Under the pieces are notes generated by a model. That model worked only from the letters and a program-made list of their open reading frames with translations. It did no database searches and was not told the DNA's origin. A program made the position numbers and the translations under genes. Below, piece after piece: positions 17,701 to 28,651 of a DNA stretch of 64,000 nt (positions are counted from its first letter, which is position 1; the number at the start of each line of letters is the position of its first letter). The DNA is from Pachyseris speciosa (taxonomy: Eukaryota; Cnidaria; Anthozoa; Scleractinia; Pachyseridae). The stretch is from contig JAEMWC010000552.1 of NCBI GenBank assembly GCA_016490735.1, positions 422,501 to 486,500 of the forward strand, read 5' to 3'.

Positions 17701-18109
17701 TAAAGATAAATTCGATAACAGCGACTACTCTGAAAGCTCGCCGTATTTCAATAAGACTAATAAAAAAGTTATTGGTAAGATGAAAGATGAGGCTGCTGGA
17801 GTCCCAATATGTGAATTCGTAGGACTGAGATCGAAAATGTATAGCTATATGAAAGATAACCAAAATGGAGGGAAGACAGCAAAAGGTATTAGTAAGAATA
17901 TTATTAAGAATAACATCAAACATGAAAATTATAAAGAGACACTATTTGATAATAAACAGATGCATCATAGAATGAAAACAATCAGAAGTCAGAACCATCA
18001 ACTTGGAAGTTATGAGATAAATAAAGTATCACTCAGCTGCTTTGACGACAAGCGGTATATTCATGATAATGGCGTGACAAGCTATGCATATGGACATTAT
18101 GGAATCTAG
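14314..18109 (+). pseudogene. Protein-primed family B DNA polymerase, broken at several points
   Basis: The frame opens at the ATG at 14314 with a Pro/Arg-rich N-terminal region (see 14314-14784). It is cut by tandem TAA codons at 14782-14787, a TGA at 15979-15981, and frame changes near 16925 and 17005-17040. Domains in order: Cys/His finger (FCMHCLQCF, about 15470); Exo I YADFEAI (15634); a second Cys/His module (CHICDKKF ... DHCHITGKYRG) spanning the TGA; Exo II NLRGYDSHF (16088); Exo III YHDLYLKTGVLLLAD (about 16545); Pol A LDANNLYGWAMS (16852); Pol B KLMNNSVFGKTMEN (17340); Pol C FTDTDSLTYEI (17633). All exo and pol signature residues seen are present. It would replicate the linear element from a terminal protein. 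The C-terminus ends normally at 18109. The breaks are described only; function of this copy as read is lost. Confidence 0.9.
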
Positions 18110-18419
18110 CTGTTGTGGAGTTTTTATCGCCTCAAACCCACTGATTTGCCCAGTTCAGGATAGTATTGTGAGTTTTAAATCACTGCCCTCTTTCTGACCC
18201 TTTACCCGAAGAATTAACATATGAGACAGGAACATTTGTTGGGGGGATTCCCTTTCGAATGAGTCACCAAACTACGTCACTATGTTTAGGGGATTCTAGA
18301 TTTTTTCGCTTTTTACTCATGCGTATTATTTTATATCTTTGAAAATTTCATTTATGTACCACAAGCATAAAAATGAAAATACAAACGCAAATATAAGGGT
18401 TGTTTCACACAGATAAAGA

Positions 18420-18492
18420 GTGGCTTGTATGCAGAGTATCTAACGATTGGAAAAAGCGGGGGCCTTTCGTTAGCGAAATGTATACAAGCCAC
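18420..18492. repeat. Two-step inverted repeat (11 bp and 7 bp arms)
   Basis: GTGGCTTGTAT at 18420-18430 pairs with ATACAAGCCAC at 18482-18492, and CTAACGA at 18440-18446 pairs inside with TCGTTAG at 18467-18473. Confidence 0.75.
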
Positions 18493-18532
18493 CCCATGGA
18501 ATAATGAAAAACCCCCGCCGTTATTCCATGGG
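18493..18532. repeat. 12-bp perfect inverted repeat hairpin
   Basis: CCCATGGAATAA (18493-18504) and TTATTCCATGGG (18521-18532) with a 16-nt loop, directly abutting the preceding hairpin. Confidence 0.85.
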
Positions 18533-18806
18533 TTGAAAAAATAAAATAAAAAATGAAAAATAAAAAATGAAAAATAACAAAATCACCCTGAGATGGTGTC
18601 GGATTGTTGGGTAGAGCTATAGTTAAGCTTCGGCTTCTCAGAAGTGCCGGTTCAATCTCAAGCCGGAGGGTGAAAAAAACAAATAAACAAATACTTGGCC
18701 TCAAGAGGGTCTGATAGGGCCAGAGCGGAGTGGTGGTGGGAACATAAATGATAGTGCTCTGGTGGTGTGGTGGTGGGAATTCAAAAAAAAAAAAACAAAA
18801 CAAAAA

Positions 18807-18880
18807 AACCTCTCATGAGGGACGGGTGGTGATTCAAATTCCAAATTAAGTCCCTCATGAGAGGTTCTGGTGGCCACCAG
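18807..18880. repeat. 17-bp perfect hairpin followed by a 14-bp palindrome
   Basis: Arms 18807-18823 and 18850-18866 are perfectly complementary (AACCTCTCATGAGGGAC), with a 26-nt loop. CTGGTGGCCACCAG at 18867-18880 is a perfect palindrome directly after it. Confidence 0.85.
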
Positions 18881-18948
18881 TTTTGCTATTTTTTTTCTGC
18901 ATCTTTAATTGCTTCAAATAATAGCTATAGGCGATGACTCATTTCCTG

Positions 18949-18995
18949 TTTTTCCGAGAATGTCACGCTTGGTGATTTTTCCGAGAATGTCACGC
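18949..18995 (+). repeat. 20-bp direct repeat pair
   Basis: TTTTTCCGAGAATGTCACGC occurs at 18949-18968 and, one base off in the leading run, at 18976-18995. Confidence 0.8.
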
Positions 18996-19030
18996 ATTTT
19001 AATACGAGATCAAAAATGTGCTGACCTTGG

Positions 19031-19135
19031 TTCCATCAGATTGAACCAATATACATTCCATCAAATTAAATAACTATATATTCCATCAAATTAAATAACT
19101 ATATATTCCATCAAATTAAATAACTATATATTCCA
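19031..19135 (+). repeat. 25-bp tandem repeat, four copies
   Basis: Units starting TTCCATCA begin at 19031 (diverged), 19056, 19081 and 19106. The last three are identical, and a partial fifth begins at 19131. Confidence 0.9.
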
Positions 19136-19155
19136 GAATACGAGACCAGAAGGTG

Positions 19156-19218
19156 AGTAGTATAGTGTTTGGGGAAAACGAAATCAATTGATTTTGTACC
19201 CCCAAACACTATACTACT
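19156..19218. repeat. 63-bp nested palindrome at the presumed element terminus
   Basis: AGTAGTATAGTGTTTGGGG (19156-19174) and its exact complement (19200-19218) flank an inner palindrome AAATCAATTGATTT (19181-19194). The outer ends AGTAG/CTACT fit the AGT/ACT-type termini often seen in Polintons. Sequence beyond 19218 loses the repeat-rich character. Confidence 0.7.
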
Positions 19219-19917
19219 ATTGTACCATCACTTTAAACCGCTTAAAACTGCCAATGCATCAGTGGAAACCTTAAAATAATGGTCTAGTTTTGTTGCCAAA
19301 GACTGTAGTACTGCATTGACACCATAAACTTCTGTATTCCATGTAAGATGACGAGGATGGAAATGGATTGAAATTTCAAGCTATGCATTGAAAAATCAGC
19401 AAAAAAATTATTATGGTTAGCTCTTCCTCTTCATCTTGCTGGTTCTGTAGGAGCATTTTTTGCATGATAACAGGTAAAAGGCAGTAATTTTAGCAGAATT
19501 GAACCAAAAACAGCAAAAATGCCGGTGACAGCGCTCCTTTAAAGTTTTAAAATTTGTACACTTTCGCTTGAATTTCATTTATACCAATTTGGTCACATAA
19601 TCAACTTTTAGCGACAATTTATATTTTTTAAAAATTCATATACACAAATGACCTCGAGAGGATTTTTTAGCGCATTCTATTACACGGGCGCCGTACTCTG
19701 GTCATTCATAACGAATTCTAGCCAACCATGAAAGGAGATTTGTAAATTGACAGAACTTTGAAACATCGACAGCAAGAATGATCCTGAAGGTTTCTTTCGG
19801 AAAATTGAGAGAATTGTATGTTTGTATGTATGCTTTAAACTTTCAATGCTTGGAGTTCTCAAGTGAAAAGCCATGATTATGAGCGTAATTTTTATAAAAG
19901 GTAATCAAATGGTATAC
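19219..19917. other. Host noncoding DNA
   Basis: AT-rich sequence with no supported gene; a short minus-strand frame near 19680-19874 has no recognisable features. Confidence 0.4.
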
Positions 19918-20998
19918 TAGCCTCCCACGCAGTCGTTTTTAGGGGACTCGTATTTCACCTCCTCCCCACTAACGCCTGCTTACCTGAAGCCAACATTCCT
20001 TTCCCATTGTGTGACTCGCGGGCATCCTAGCCAATCACGATCGAGTAACTGTCCAGCGATGACAAGTAAAATTAATCCTTATGCGTGCTTCTTTCTCTCG
20101 CGAATTTGTAAATGTATCAAAGCGTTGGAGCCGATTTGTTTTTTAGTAATACGATGTGTTACAAGAGACTAAAGCAAATAAGAATTTAGACGCGACCAAG
20201 TTAGAAATCTGAAGCATTTATCAGTCGATCAAACATAGAGTAAACCGACGTGAAATTATCACACATGGTATAACAACAAAGCTCGATATCTCATGGTCTT
20301 GCATTAAATCAGGTGAAATTCGCCCACGCAGCGATCCCAAAACGTCCTGGGGAAACGGTCAGAAGTTGTCAAACACCGATGGCATAGACTGCGCCAACTA
20401 GTAGCTTTTTCTTCGGTTCACGAGATGCGGACTGTAAAATTATGCAGCTTATTACCTAGCAGCTCGCTCGATCCACTGCGCGCTATGGTCTACCGATGGC
20501 AAAGTTTCCTTCCTCCAAATCACTCAGACTAGCCCGAAGATACGCCAATACTTCTTAAATAACTGACTTGGCCCTTCATCAAATTCACGAGAAGTGACGC
20601 AATAGCTACAACATGACAAGCGGCGAGGAAATCGAAGATTGAAGGCAAAGCTTGCATGATACTGAAATAAGCGTCTTTCCGTAACTAGTCGGTATATTGA
20701 CGGAAATATTATCGCTATTTCCTCTCACAAATTCTTAAATTGAAGCCAGTTGATATGCATTTAAACAGGAAATTTTGAACGTAGAGCACACGGTGATCAA
20801 AGCTTGCTCAAGCTTTGTCTCCGCTATGTTGAACTATCCCGCGAAAAGCGTCCTGAGGTCAAGGTCAACCTTCCAGAATTCGGTAGGTAAAATGTGATTG
20901 GCTAAGCGGCGGGAAAGGAATGTTGGCTTCAGGTAAGCAGGCGTTAGTGGGGAGGAGGTGAAATACGAGTCCCCTAAAAACGACTGCGTGGGAGGCTA
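19918..20998. mobile_element. 1,081-bp nonautonomous DNA transposon with 88-bp terminal inverted repeats
   Basis: Both ends carry TAGCCTCCCACGCAGTCG and are identical in inverted orientation for 88 bp. A 9-bp duplication ATGGTATAC flanks it at 19909-19917 and 20999-21007. A 9-bp target duplication points to a Mutator-like superfamily. No transposase frame is visible inside. A related terminus (TAGCTTCCCACGCAGTCG) occurs near 51743. Confidence 0.85.
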
Positions 20999-21386
20999 AT
21001 GGTATACTCGTGAAATTGGGAAATAATTTCACCTGCGTTTTGTCAAAATTCTAATAATTCCCTCCCCATTAACAAAACGGGCGTAGAATTATTTCCTAAC
21101 TTCACTCGTCATCATTTGATTACACATAGCAACTATACTCCAATCTGATTGGCTATCAGAAAAAAATTTTGTAAAGCGCTTTTGATTACATCTGGAAAGA
21201 GCGCTATAGAAATTTTTAATTTATTATTATTATTATTATTATTATTGAATTTTTACCGTGTTAAATTAAAGATTTTGATTGATTGATTGATTGATTATTA
21301 TTATTATTATGACTTATAATCCTTGGCTTGCTTGTTTAGTCTCTGAAGCACCGGGTCCAACCCATGGGCCTTAGGTACCAAAGAGT
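20999..21386. other. Noncoding DNA with simple repeats
   Basis: Contains (TAT)n near 21222-21245, tandem ATTG near 21276-21296 and a second TTA run. No gene is seen. Confidence 0.5.
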
Positions 21387-21653
21387 TCACTTGATCGACA
21401 GGACCCTTCTGAGGATGCGAGCTGTACCCAGAAGAGTAATCTTTTGGAGCTCATCAATGCTGACTGCGCCTGGGATTTTGTCAACGTACTTTTCCAGTCC
21501 CTTCTTAATGACCCCTAGTGCACCAATGACAACTGGTATCGTCTCTGTTCCCATTTTCCTCATTCTGGCAATCTCAATTTCTAAGTCTTTATACTTAGAG
21601 AGTTTCTCGCCTACCTTAACGGATGTATTTCTGTCTGATGGGATTGCCATATC

Positions 21654-22073
21654 TATAGGGGAATCCTTGTTTACAATATTTGCTTCATTAGCATAAACAA
21701 TTCAGTTTCTGGTTGAGCTACAAATAAATTAGTTCTGAATATTGAAATGCCATAGTACGAATAACTCTGGCAATGAATATGAGGCTCATGTATTGAATAC
21801 TTTTTGTGCAACTCGGGTTTAAAAACTCAAAATTTTGCAAAGAATGTATGAGCTCATTAGTGCTTTTGCCACCCAGAAATTTTGCAATTTTTGGAAGACA
21901 ATATCTCCTTGAATACTACACCTAAAGAGCTAAAAAATTCACATTGTGTTAAATTTCACTTGCTCTTTAGCTGCCTGGAGTCAAATCACATCTAACATGT
22001 TTCCCTCTGTAAGCAAAGCCGTATGCAAATGAGCAAAAATGTAAACAATGACGTAAGCATGAATCCCCCTATA
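21654..22073. mobile_element. Small inverted-repeat element inserted in the LINE remnant
   Basis: The ends TATAGGGGAATCC and the inverted GAATCCCCCTATA face each other at 21654 and 22073. The host frame resumes on either side, and TATA (or TA) is duplicated. It is about 412 bp with no coding capacity. Confidence 0.65.
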
Positions 22074-22214
22074 ATCTGACATTTCTGATTCGTGTGATCT
22101 CTGATTATGATATCTGGTTTGTTAGCCGCTATTCCTCTGTCAGTATGAATTGGCATATTCCACAGAATCATTGCTTGTTCGTTCTCTACAACAGTATCCG
22201 GTTTGTGGTCGTAC

Positions 22215-22249
22215 CACTTGTTATTATTATTATTATTATTATTATTACA
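22215..22249. repeat. (TTA)n microsatellite flanked by an inverted ACTTGT/ACAAGT
   Basis: About ten TTA units within a small palindromic context. Confidence 0.8.
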
Positions 22250-22276
22250 AGTGAAACCGGAAATAACAGTATACAA

Positions 22277-23537
22277 TTATATATCCCATAAAAAGGTAGA
22301 TATAAGGCACAGAAACAAAATGATGGTCGAAAAGGGTAACTTTTAATGCCATATATTACGGCGAGACATGACTAACCTTCTTTAAGGCAACACTGAAGCA
22401 AAGTAAAAATGGAGAAAACGGTTACAATACGGAAATAGAAATAACAGACGTGTACTGAAGCGGCTACCAAAAAAACAAAAAAGAAATATAAATAGTTTAA
22501 ATTTTTGCCACGTCTTTTGTCATTTTATGCTGAATATACGGCAATCATGCCTAAAAAGGTTTTAATATCTTGGCCCCTAGTCAATATGCGACCTACATGT
22601 AACAATAAAATTCTTGTCTATAGGTTCACTATATTTCGTGAAAATGAAAAAAAACCCTCTTGAAATTGATCAATGCAATCTGTGGTACCAAAAAAACTAG
22701 TTCAAAACTTGACACGTAGATACAAAGTTACAAAATTTCCTCTTTTCTTTAGTTTTTCTCAAGAATCTTTGTTGCCTGTAATGGATTATTAGACACTTTG
22801 AGGGGAAATCTGCAAAAGATGGAAGACAAGAATGACTGATGTACAGTGTATAGCAAGATCCTTTGGTTTTGGAATTGACTGGTACATAATAGCCTCTTCT
22901 TCAGGAGGACCTCTTTCGGGTAGTGGTCAATTAAATATTTATAATTTATAATTAACTATTTATAAGTTATAAGTGGGCAAGCTTGGAATTGATCGAGCCA
23001 TTAGCAGCAGTAAACAGTGTTAAGAGACCTATCGGATCAAATTCCTTTTATGCAATGATTTTTTACAAATTTGCAAAACAACCTATTGTTTTGAGATGAT
23101 GATAAGTAAAACGTTGTGGTTTTGTGCATGTGTTTGATAGGTTTGAGAATTTTATTAATTTTTCTTTGTTCATTGAATATCAGCAAAATTTCTACTAATA
23201 ATACTCATTGGTTAACACAGTTAACATTTCAAGCCTTATTGTTGAGCATTACACAAATAAAATTCCAAAGCTAAATAAAAAATACTAACCAATAGAACTT
23301 TTTTCTTTTTTAATCATTTATTTGCTTACTAGCTATTAGTTATTAGTTATTAGGTGTCCGCTATTAGTAGAGGGAGATTCCCTCGGCTAGTCATTTTCGA
23401 CACATTAATACAGTCTTTGATTGATTGATTGATTGAACTAAAGAAATAATCCTTCGGAGAATTTGTCATTAAATTACAGTCACACCTGCAGAGATTAAAA
23501 AAAAAAGATTTACTTTTCAAAGACAAGTGAAGAGGTA
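22277..23537. other. Noncoding DNA, nothing recognised
   Basis: AT-rich, with a few direct repeats of TATTAGTTATTAG near 23335; no gene or RNA supported. Confidence 0.4.
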
Positions 23538-23555
23538 CGGGGGGGGGGGGGGGGA
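23538..23555. repeat. Poly-G tract
   Basis: About 16 consecutive G bases, which could form a G-quadruplex and is an assembly risk. Confidence 0.85.
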
Positions 23556-23950
23556 CTGCAGAGAAAAAATGTAGGAGGGGAATGGTAGGTTAAAAAGGGA
23601 AAGGTGGTAAGTGGCATTCCCAAGGTGGTAAGAACAATGATAAGCTGTGATGGATTTGCAATTTTGTTAGACTCTGCAACAAAGTTAAGACATAAGTAGA
23701 TACTGCTACGTAAGGGGTAGAACCAGAAGAAAAAAGTACAATCAGTTGAAGGTTCAGAACCCCTGCCCCACCCATTCATGCACTACTGACTTATTATTTA
23801 GACCTTGTAGACATTGTTTCTCTCACTTAACTTCTCATGGTTTTGAAAGTTATTTGTTGCTGAGCCAGCAAGCCAGAGCTTACTAATAAATGTAAAAAAA
23901 AAGGTTGTATTGAAATTTGGGGGTTAAATGTTGTACAGACGGAAGATTGT

Positions 23951-23955
<5 letters not shown>

Positions 23956-23988
<33 letters not shown>
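23956..23988. repeat. (GA)n microsatellite
   Basis: About 16 GA units. Confidence 0.9.
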
Positions 23989-23990
<2 letters not shown>

Positions 23991-24230
23991 TTTGAAAACA
24001 CGCCTATCCCCTCTTGTTCTGACAGTTTTTTTAGTTCACGATAAACCAAAAATTAAATGTTTTGCAATTTTTTCTTTGGTTAAAATTACGAAGGAAGACA
24101 TTTCCCGCTATGTTTGTCATCGAATCGTAGATTCTCCACACTTCGCGATTCACACGTCATTTTGTTTAACCAATCACAGAAAGTGAATCGACCTTCTGGA
24201 ACGAAGCGACGGTTTGCTTGCGACAGCGCT

Positions 24231-24700
24231 GTAGCTGTGGTGAAAGTGGTATTTACGGTCAAGTTTAACAAAGTAATGGGAAATTTCTAGTCCGAAGCTT
24301 AACTACATTCAAAACGGTGAAATGATTTTGAAATTTGGTTCATCCTGTGTCATAAAACCTTAGACCAAGCCAGTGGATTAACGAGCACATGAACGCTGTG
24401 CGATACCTCGTTCCACTCTCTCGTTCCGCCACTTCGACTAGGTCACCTGAAGATGTGTTAGACTGTGAAAGATTTGTGTGGTGAAAGAGCTGTGGTGAAA
24501 AGCTGAAATGGTCGCCAAAATGGGAGATTTGCCGTCAAATTCAACTACGTAATGGAAAATTTCTAGTCCGAAGCATAAAACTTTAGATCAAGTCAGTGGA
24601 TTAACGACATCCACGTCAACGCTGCGCGATACCTCGTTCGACTCCACTCTCCTTCCGCCACTTCGACTAGGTCACCTGAAGATGTGTTAGACTGTGAAAA
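24231..24700 (+). repeat. Tandem duplication of a ~229-bp unit
   Basis: The motifs AAATTTCTAGTCCGAAGC and ACTAGGTCACCTGAAGATG recur with an offset of 229 bp (for example at 24432 and 24661). The copies differ by small indels. Confidence 0.8.
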
Positions 24701-27134
24701 TATTTTTAACTGGCCACTCTGGGAAGAATTATATCAAGGCTTGATGGACGGCTTTTTGGATGTATCTAAAGCGTTGTGAAAGGGATTGTATTCGCGCCGC
24801 GACTGCATTCGACAACACATAAATTTTCCCGCTGTGCTTTGAGCATGACAAAAGACGAAGGATGTGCGATTTACGCAGTGGCCCGATGTAGCCTTTTCGA
24901 CGATTGGAGAAGGTACTTACCGTTGACCTTTTATTTAGTCGTTTTCTTAAAAAAACTTACGGTCAACCGATAAGCCAGATAAGCGTTGTCTTTGTTTATG
25001 TGCCCAACTTTTGTATGGCTCGGCAAGAAGTTAAGCCTTCTCTCAAATTTGGTTTTCAAGTTTATCGTCAGTTTGTTTGTGAAGAAGTTTTTCAGGATTT
25101 CCGTGTCGGACCCATTCTTATAGCAAATTACATTTTAATTTCCCCTCAATTTAAATATAGATTCAAATGAAATTTACCGTAAGCTTAAGCTTATAATTTA
25201 AACATTGTTGTAAAAAGGTTTTTCCTCAGACTACCATTGTAAATAGGTGCCACAAACCAGAAGCGTAACACTTTGTAAAACTGCCAAATCTATTAAAACA
25301 ATTATTTGCTAATCTTTCTTTGTTTTTTTCGACTGGTTCTTGGTCGGTTTTGACATAAACTTAAGTACTTGACGTCTTCAGAGTTATTAAGCTTAGGTAA
25401 TTTCCGCGTTTAGCGCGCACGTACACGAACTCGCACAAACAGCCGTGATTTTAAAACTTTTCTCTGTTTCTGCTGAATCTTTGACATACAATTTTTAGCT
25501 TTATAAAATTGAATTAAATTATGTGAACCCCCATGCATTACAACCTCTGTGAAAACGTTTTTTGTAGTACAGTAATTTTTCAGATACAACAAAATGTTTC
25601 GCCACTCAAATTAAACTTATGTGTCGGAATCGTGTAATTCATTAGGGTAATCCATTTGAAAGCACGAACTGTTCCAGTATTTGTTTATGCGCAACTATTT
25701 TTCTTAGGCCAATACTTTGAATAATGGCTTTATTGTACACTTTGTTATAATTGTAATAGGGAATTTAGTTCATGGACAGTATAAAATAAAGTTTTGATGT
25801 CTGTGCGAATGAAGGTAACGTTTTAAGTTCCGGTTGAAAATAAAGTAATCATTTATTCCGTCACTGTTTAAGATACGTTTTTAACCTTCAAATATCGTAT
25901 TTAGTAAAATTACTGAGCTTGCATCGGTTGCCTTAAGCAACTTAAATTGTTTCATTTAATGTTAGCATTAATTTGATTTCATTCGCATTACTGTAACTTC
26001 TAGTTTAAGTTTTATAATTTCAAGAATTAAACAACACTTTTTAGGTGGGAAGTGCATTTAAGTGTACCACAAACGCGTTTTTTTTTTTTTTTTTGTTTGT
26101 TTTGTTTTTTAACAAACAGCAACAACTATCTGTATCAACTTACCTTCTCAAGTATACATTGTCCCTGAGCAGACAGCAGCCATAAAAAAAATAATTAAAA
26201 AAGTCGTCAAAAGTTCCGTTTAAAGAAAATGCAAGTCCATTCCGTGGAATTTTTTTTCTAGCTAACCTTTTGTGGCGCGGCGTCGCAGTGAACAAAAAGC
26301 GCGCGAAAGTATAGCCTCGTTTTCGTTCTTTCCTCCAGGCCCTCTCCTCTGAAAAAAATCTTAAACATCGATCCTCGCCAAAAGCAATTGAAATTAGAAG
26401 AAACTGACAACGCCATCGTAAAGAGCATACTCTCAAGCCTTAGGCAAAATTTTCTTTTGTTCCTACCTCAAATGGTCGTTGAGCAGGAAGCTGACAAACT
26501 TTTCAGTTAGATTTTCTACTGCCGCACTTTTTTAGGAAAAAGTAATCATGGCCATTTTTTAAAACACTATTTATTAAACTACAACTTCGCTTAAAAATAT
26601 TCTTGGAGAAAGGTTCTAGTAAACTTTTAGAGCGAATATTAAACTTCGGTCCGTTCTGGTCACGTGACCGATGACGTCACAGCATTAAAAAATGACAAAA
26701 ATGTATATTTCATAAAAATATCTACCAATATCCAAATTTTTGTTTCCTCGCGGTTAATGCAACGCGAGATAACACTTGTACCCAGACTCCCACTTTTTGA
26801 AAATTGTGTATACCTCCCTTAATATTTATATTTTGTTCGGTACCCGGGCAGTCCGAAATGGCTCACACCATTGCGCTTCAAACCACGTTGACTGCTTTTT
26901 CAATAACAAAATAATTTCGTCACAGTGAGCAAAAACGCACTTGTGAGCAAAGTCACATGACAAATGACGTCATCGCCCTTAATCTTGTACAATAATTAGT
27001 TTATGGTAAGACTTATTTCTAGACAACGTGGTGGTCTTGCTGCCCTCAAACTGACCACGTTATTTGGGATTGACGATTTTCCAGCGGCAAAGGATTCTGG
27101 GAAGGTTCTTATTATAATTATATATGGTTATTTA

Positions 27135-27136
<2 letters not shown>
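24701..27136. other. Noncoding host DNA, no supported gene
   Basis: Contains a T-run near 26080 and CACGTGAC/TGACGTCA-type words at 26655-26685 and 26950-26975. These could be CRE/E-box-like sites or parts of an interspersed repeat. Short frames lack recognisable features. Confidence 0.4.

Positions 27137-27170
<34 letters not shown>
27137..27170. repeat. (ATT)n microsatellite
   Basis: About eleven ATT units. Confidence 0.9.
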
Positions 27171-27944
27171 GCTTTGATTAACCACACGATGTTTTTGAAG
27201 TTCACATGTTTCGGATGAGACATCATCCATCGTCAGTTATACAGTGAGGAATAAAATGAAAATAAGCAATAAATAGTGTAAGAAAGTGAGATATTAACAA
27301 GAATAATTAAGGATGAAGGCGCGAGCCAAAAAAAGTAAACATTTTTATGCTAAGAAAGGAGACTTATAAAAATTATTATTATTATCATTAGCTATGATTG
27401 CAGCGTCAATAGGGCCTAAGTATTTGGGCAATGCGCGTCATGACTTGCGCTATACTGCCACTGGGGTAGTTGCATTGGTTATTTATGTATCGTGGAGTTA
27501 CTATAGGTCTTTTTCTATAGTATTGTAGAGCAAATGTAATTGCACTCTGTCCTTTTAACATTATATATCAAGGAACATGAAAACAATATATTACTTTGTC
27601 GCAATGTTGTTGGGCAGTCCATTTTCAACGTCTTTGTACAGCAAGATAACATATGTGTAGTTTCCTATAGAAATACACAACATTTTAAGCAGAATCAAGA
27701 AGGCCACGGGTTAAGCATGAATAGGCATGAAACAAAAGTAAGAATGAACATATATCATGCAGCATTCTGGAGTGAATCGAAAGTAGGCTTGAGCGCTGAA
27801 ACTGATAAAATCAGTCTTCGCATCTGTTTTCTTTTCAACGTAAAGTAAATGAAGACGCCACAGTGGAAAAACCGTATAAAAGTCCTTTGGTTAAATGCCG
27901 AGTTGATTTAAACAAATACAAGGTGATATTATTTAGTGTTTTAA
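27171..27944. other. Noncoding DNA with a possible retroelement tail
   Basis: TGTTTCGGATGAGACATCATCC near 27207 resembles 3-prime ends of interspersed repeats that follow ATT tracts. A plus-strand frame at 27540-27848 shows no known domain. Confidence 0.35.
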
Positions 27945-28647
27945 GCCCTGGTCAAACGGCGCATGATAGTCGATAATAGTTGATTCTCTCCAAACTATCA
28001 TCAACTATCACCAACTATCATTCACATGGTCAAACGGCGCATGATAGTCGATGATAGTTGATGATAGTTCACCGGCAGTCGCGCGAGCAAAGGTCACGCG
28101 AGCAGCTAGTTCCCGGCTCTTTCCGCGTAAAATGTGAGCACTAAAATGGCTTCGCGAGAGACAAACTTGTAGAAGTATGAATTTATCGCGACGAAAGAGG
28201 GCGGCAGCTTGCTTAATAGTAATCGGTTTGTTTTTTTTTGCGGTGTCTCTTCTAATTCTTGCAAGTTGACACTTTCTTCAGAAGATATCTTCTCTATGTT
28301 ATCTTGGTCTTCGATATTTTCGTTGTCATGATTATCATCTTGGATATAAACACGTATTTCTGAAGCTGCAGCTGAGCCTCGCGAGGAACTTTTGGCGGCC
28401 ATTTTAAACGAGCCCGCCGATTTTCGGGGAAAACAGCTGACCAAAAACTATCATGAACTATCATACGTGTGGTCAAACGAGAAAAACTATCATCGACTAT
28501 CATGAAGAATTTGAACAAGCTCAAAATGAATGATAGTTGATGATAGTCGATGATAGTGCATGATAGTGGTCAAACGGAAGCGCGTGCTTCAACTATCATC
28601 GACTATCATCAACTATCATCGACTATCATGCGCCGTTTGACCAGGGC
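27945..28647. mobile_element. 703-bp TTAA-flanked nonautonomous DNA transposon with subterminal repeats
   Basis: Terminal inverted repeats start GCCCTGGTCAAACGG and TTAA flanks both ends (27941-27944, 28648-28651). Near both ends there are many copies of ATGATAGT(T/C)GATGATAGT in both orientations, like transposase-binding subterminal repeats. The TTAA duplication suggests piggyBac or Kolobok. A 112-codon minus-strand frame inside (28106-28444, MAAKSSSRG ... acidic stretch) has no transposase motif. Confidence 0.85.
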
Positions 28648-28651
28648 TTAA

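Larger units (their letters stand above)
18110..19218. other. Noncoding right end of the viral element, rich in inverted repeats
   Basis: No convincing gene occurs between the polymerase stop and 19218. The region has at least five perfect or near-perfect inverted repeats, a 25-bp tandem repeat and a 20-bp direct repeat. Polinton terminal inverted repeats are noncoding and border the polymerase side in many elements, so this is the likely right terminal repeat; the matching left copy would lie before the window. Confidence 0.55.
21387..22276 (-). pseudogene. Remnant of a LINE-type retroelement C-terminal region, split by a small insertion
   Basis: Two minus-strand frames belong together. 22276-22080 encodes WYDHKPDTVVENEQ ... 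NKPDIIIRDH, and 21650-21387 encodes the continuation (EIARMRKMGTETIPVVIGAL ... LQKITLLGTARILRRVL). This pair of motifs, a DIAIPGD-like strand followed by a VIGALG and GTARILR helix, is common at the C-terminus of invertebrate reverse-transcriptase proteins. The intervening 21654-22073 is a separate inserted element. The 5-prime part with the RT domain is absent. Confidence 0.6.

Noticed and set aside
18405..18803. 132-codon minus-strand frame in the right end of the viral element
   Set aside because: Low-complexity Phe/Pro/Ile composition over hairpins and A-rich tracts; no start context or homology signal.
18949..19135. CRISPR-like array
   Set aside because: The 25-bp units are contiguous tandem repeats without spacers, and the 20-bp pair has only two copies; the context is eukaryotic.
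22215..22249. Poly-Asn coding frame
   Set aside because: Produced by the TTA microsatellite.
28106..28444. Minus-strand 112-codon frame in the TTAA element as a transposase
   Set aside because: Acidic, low-complexity sequence without a DDE pattern; may be captured host sequence.
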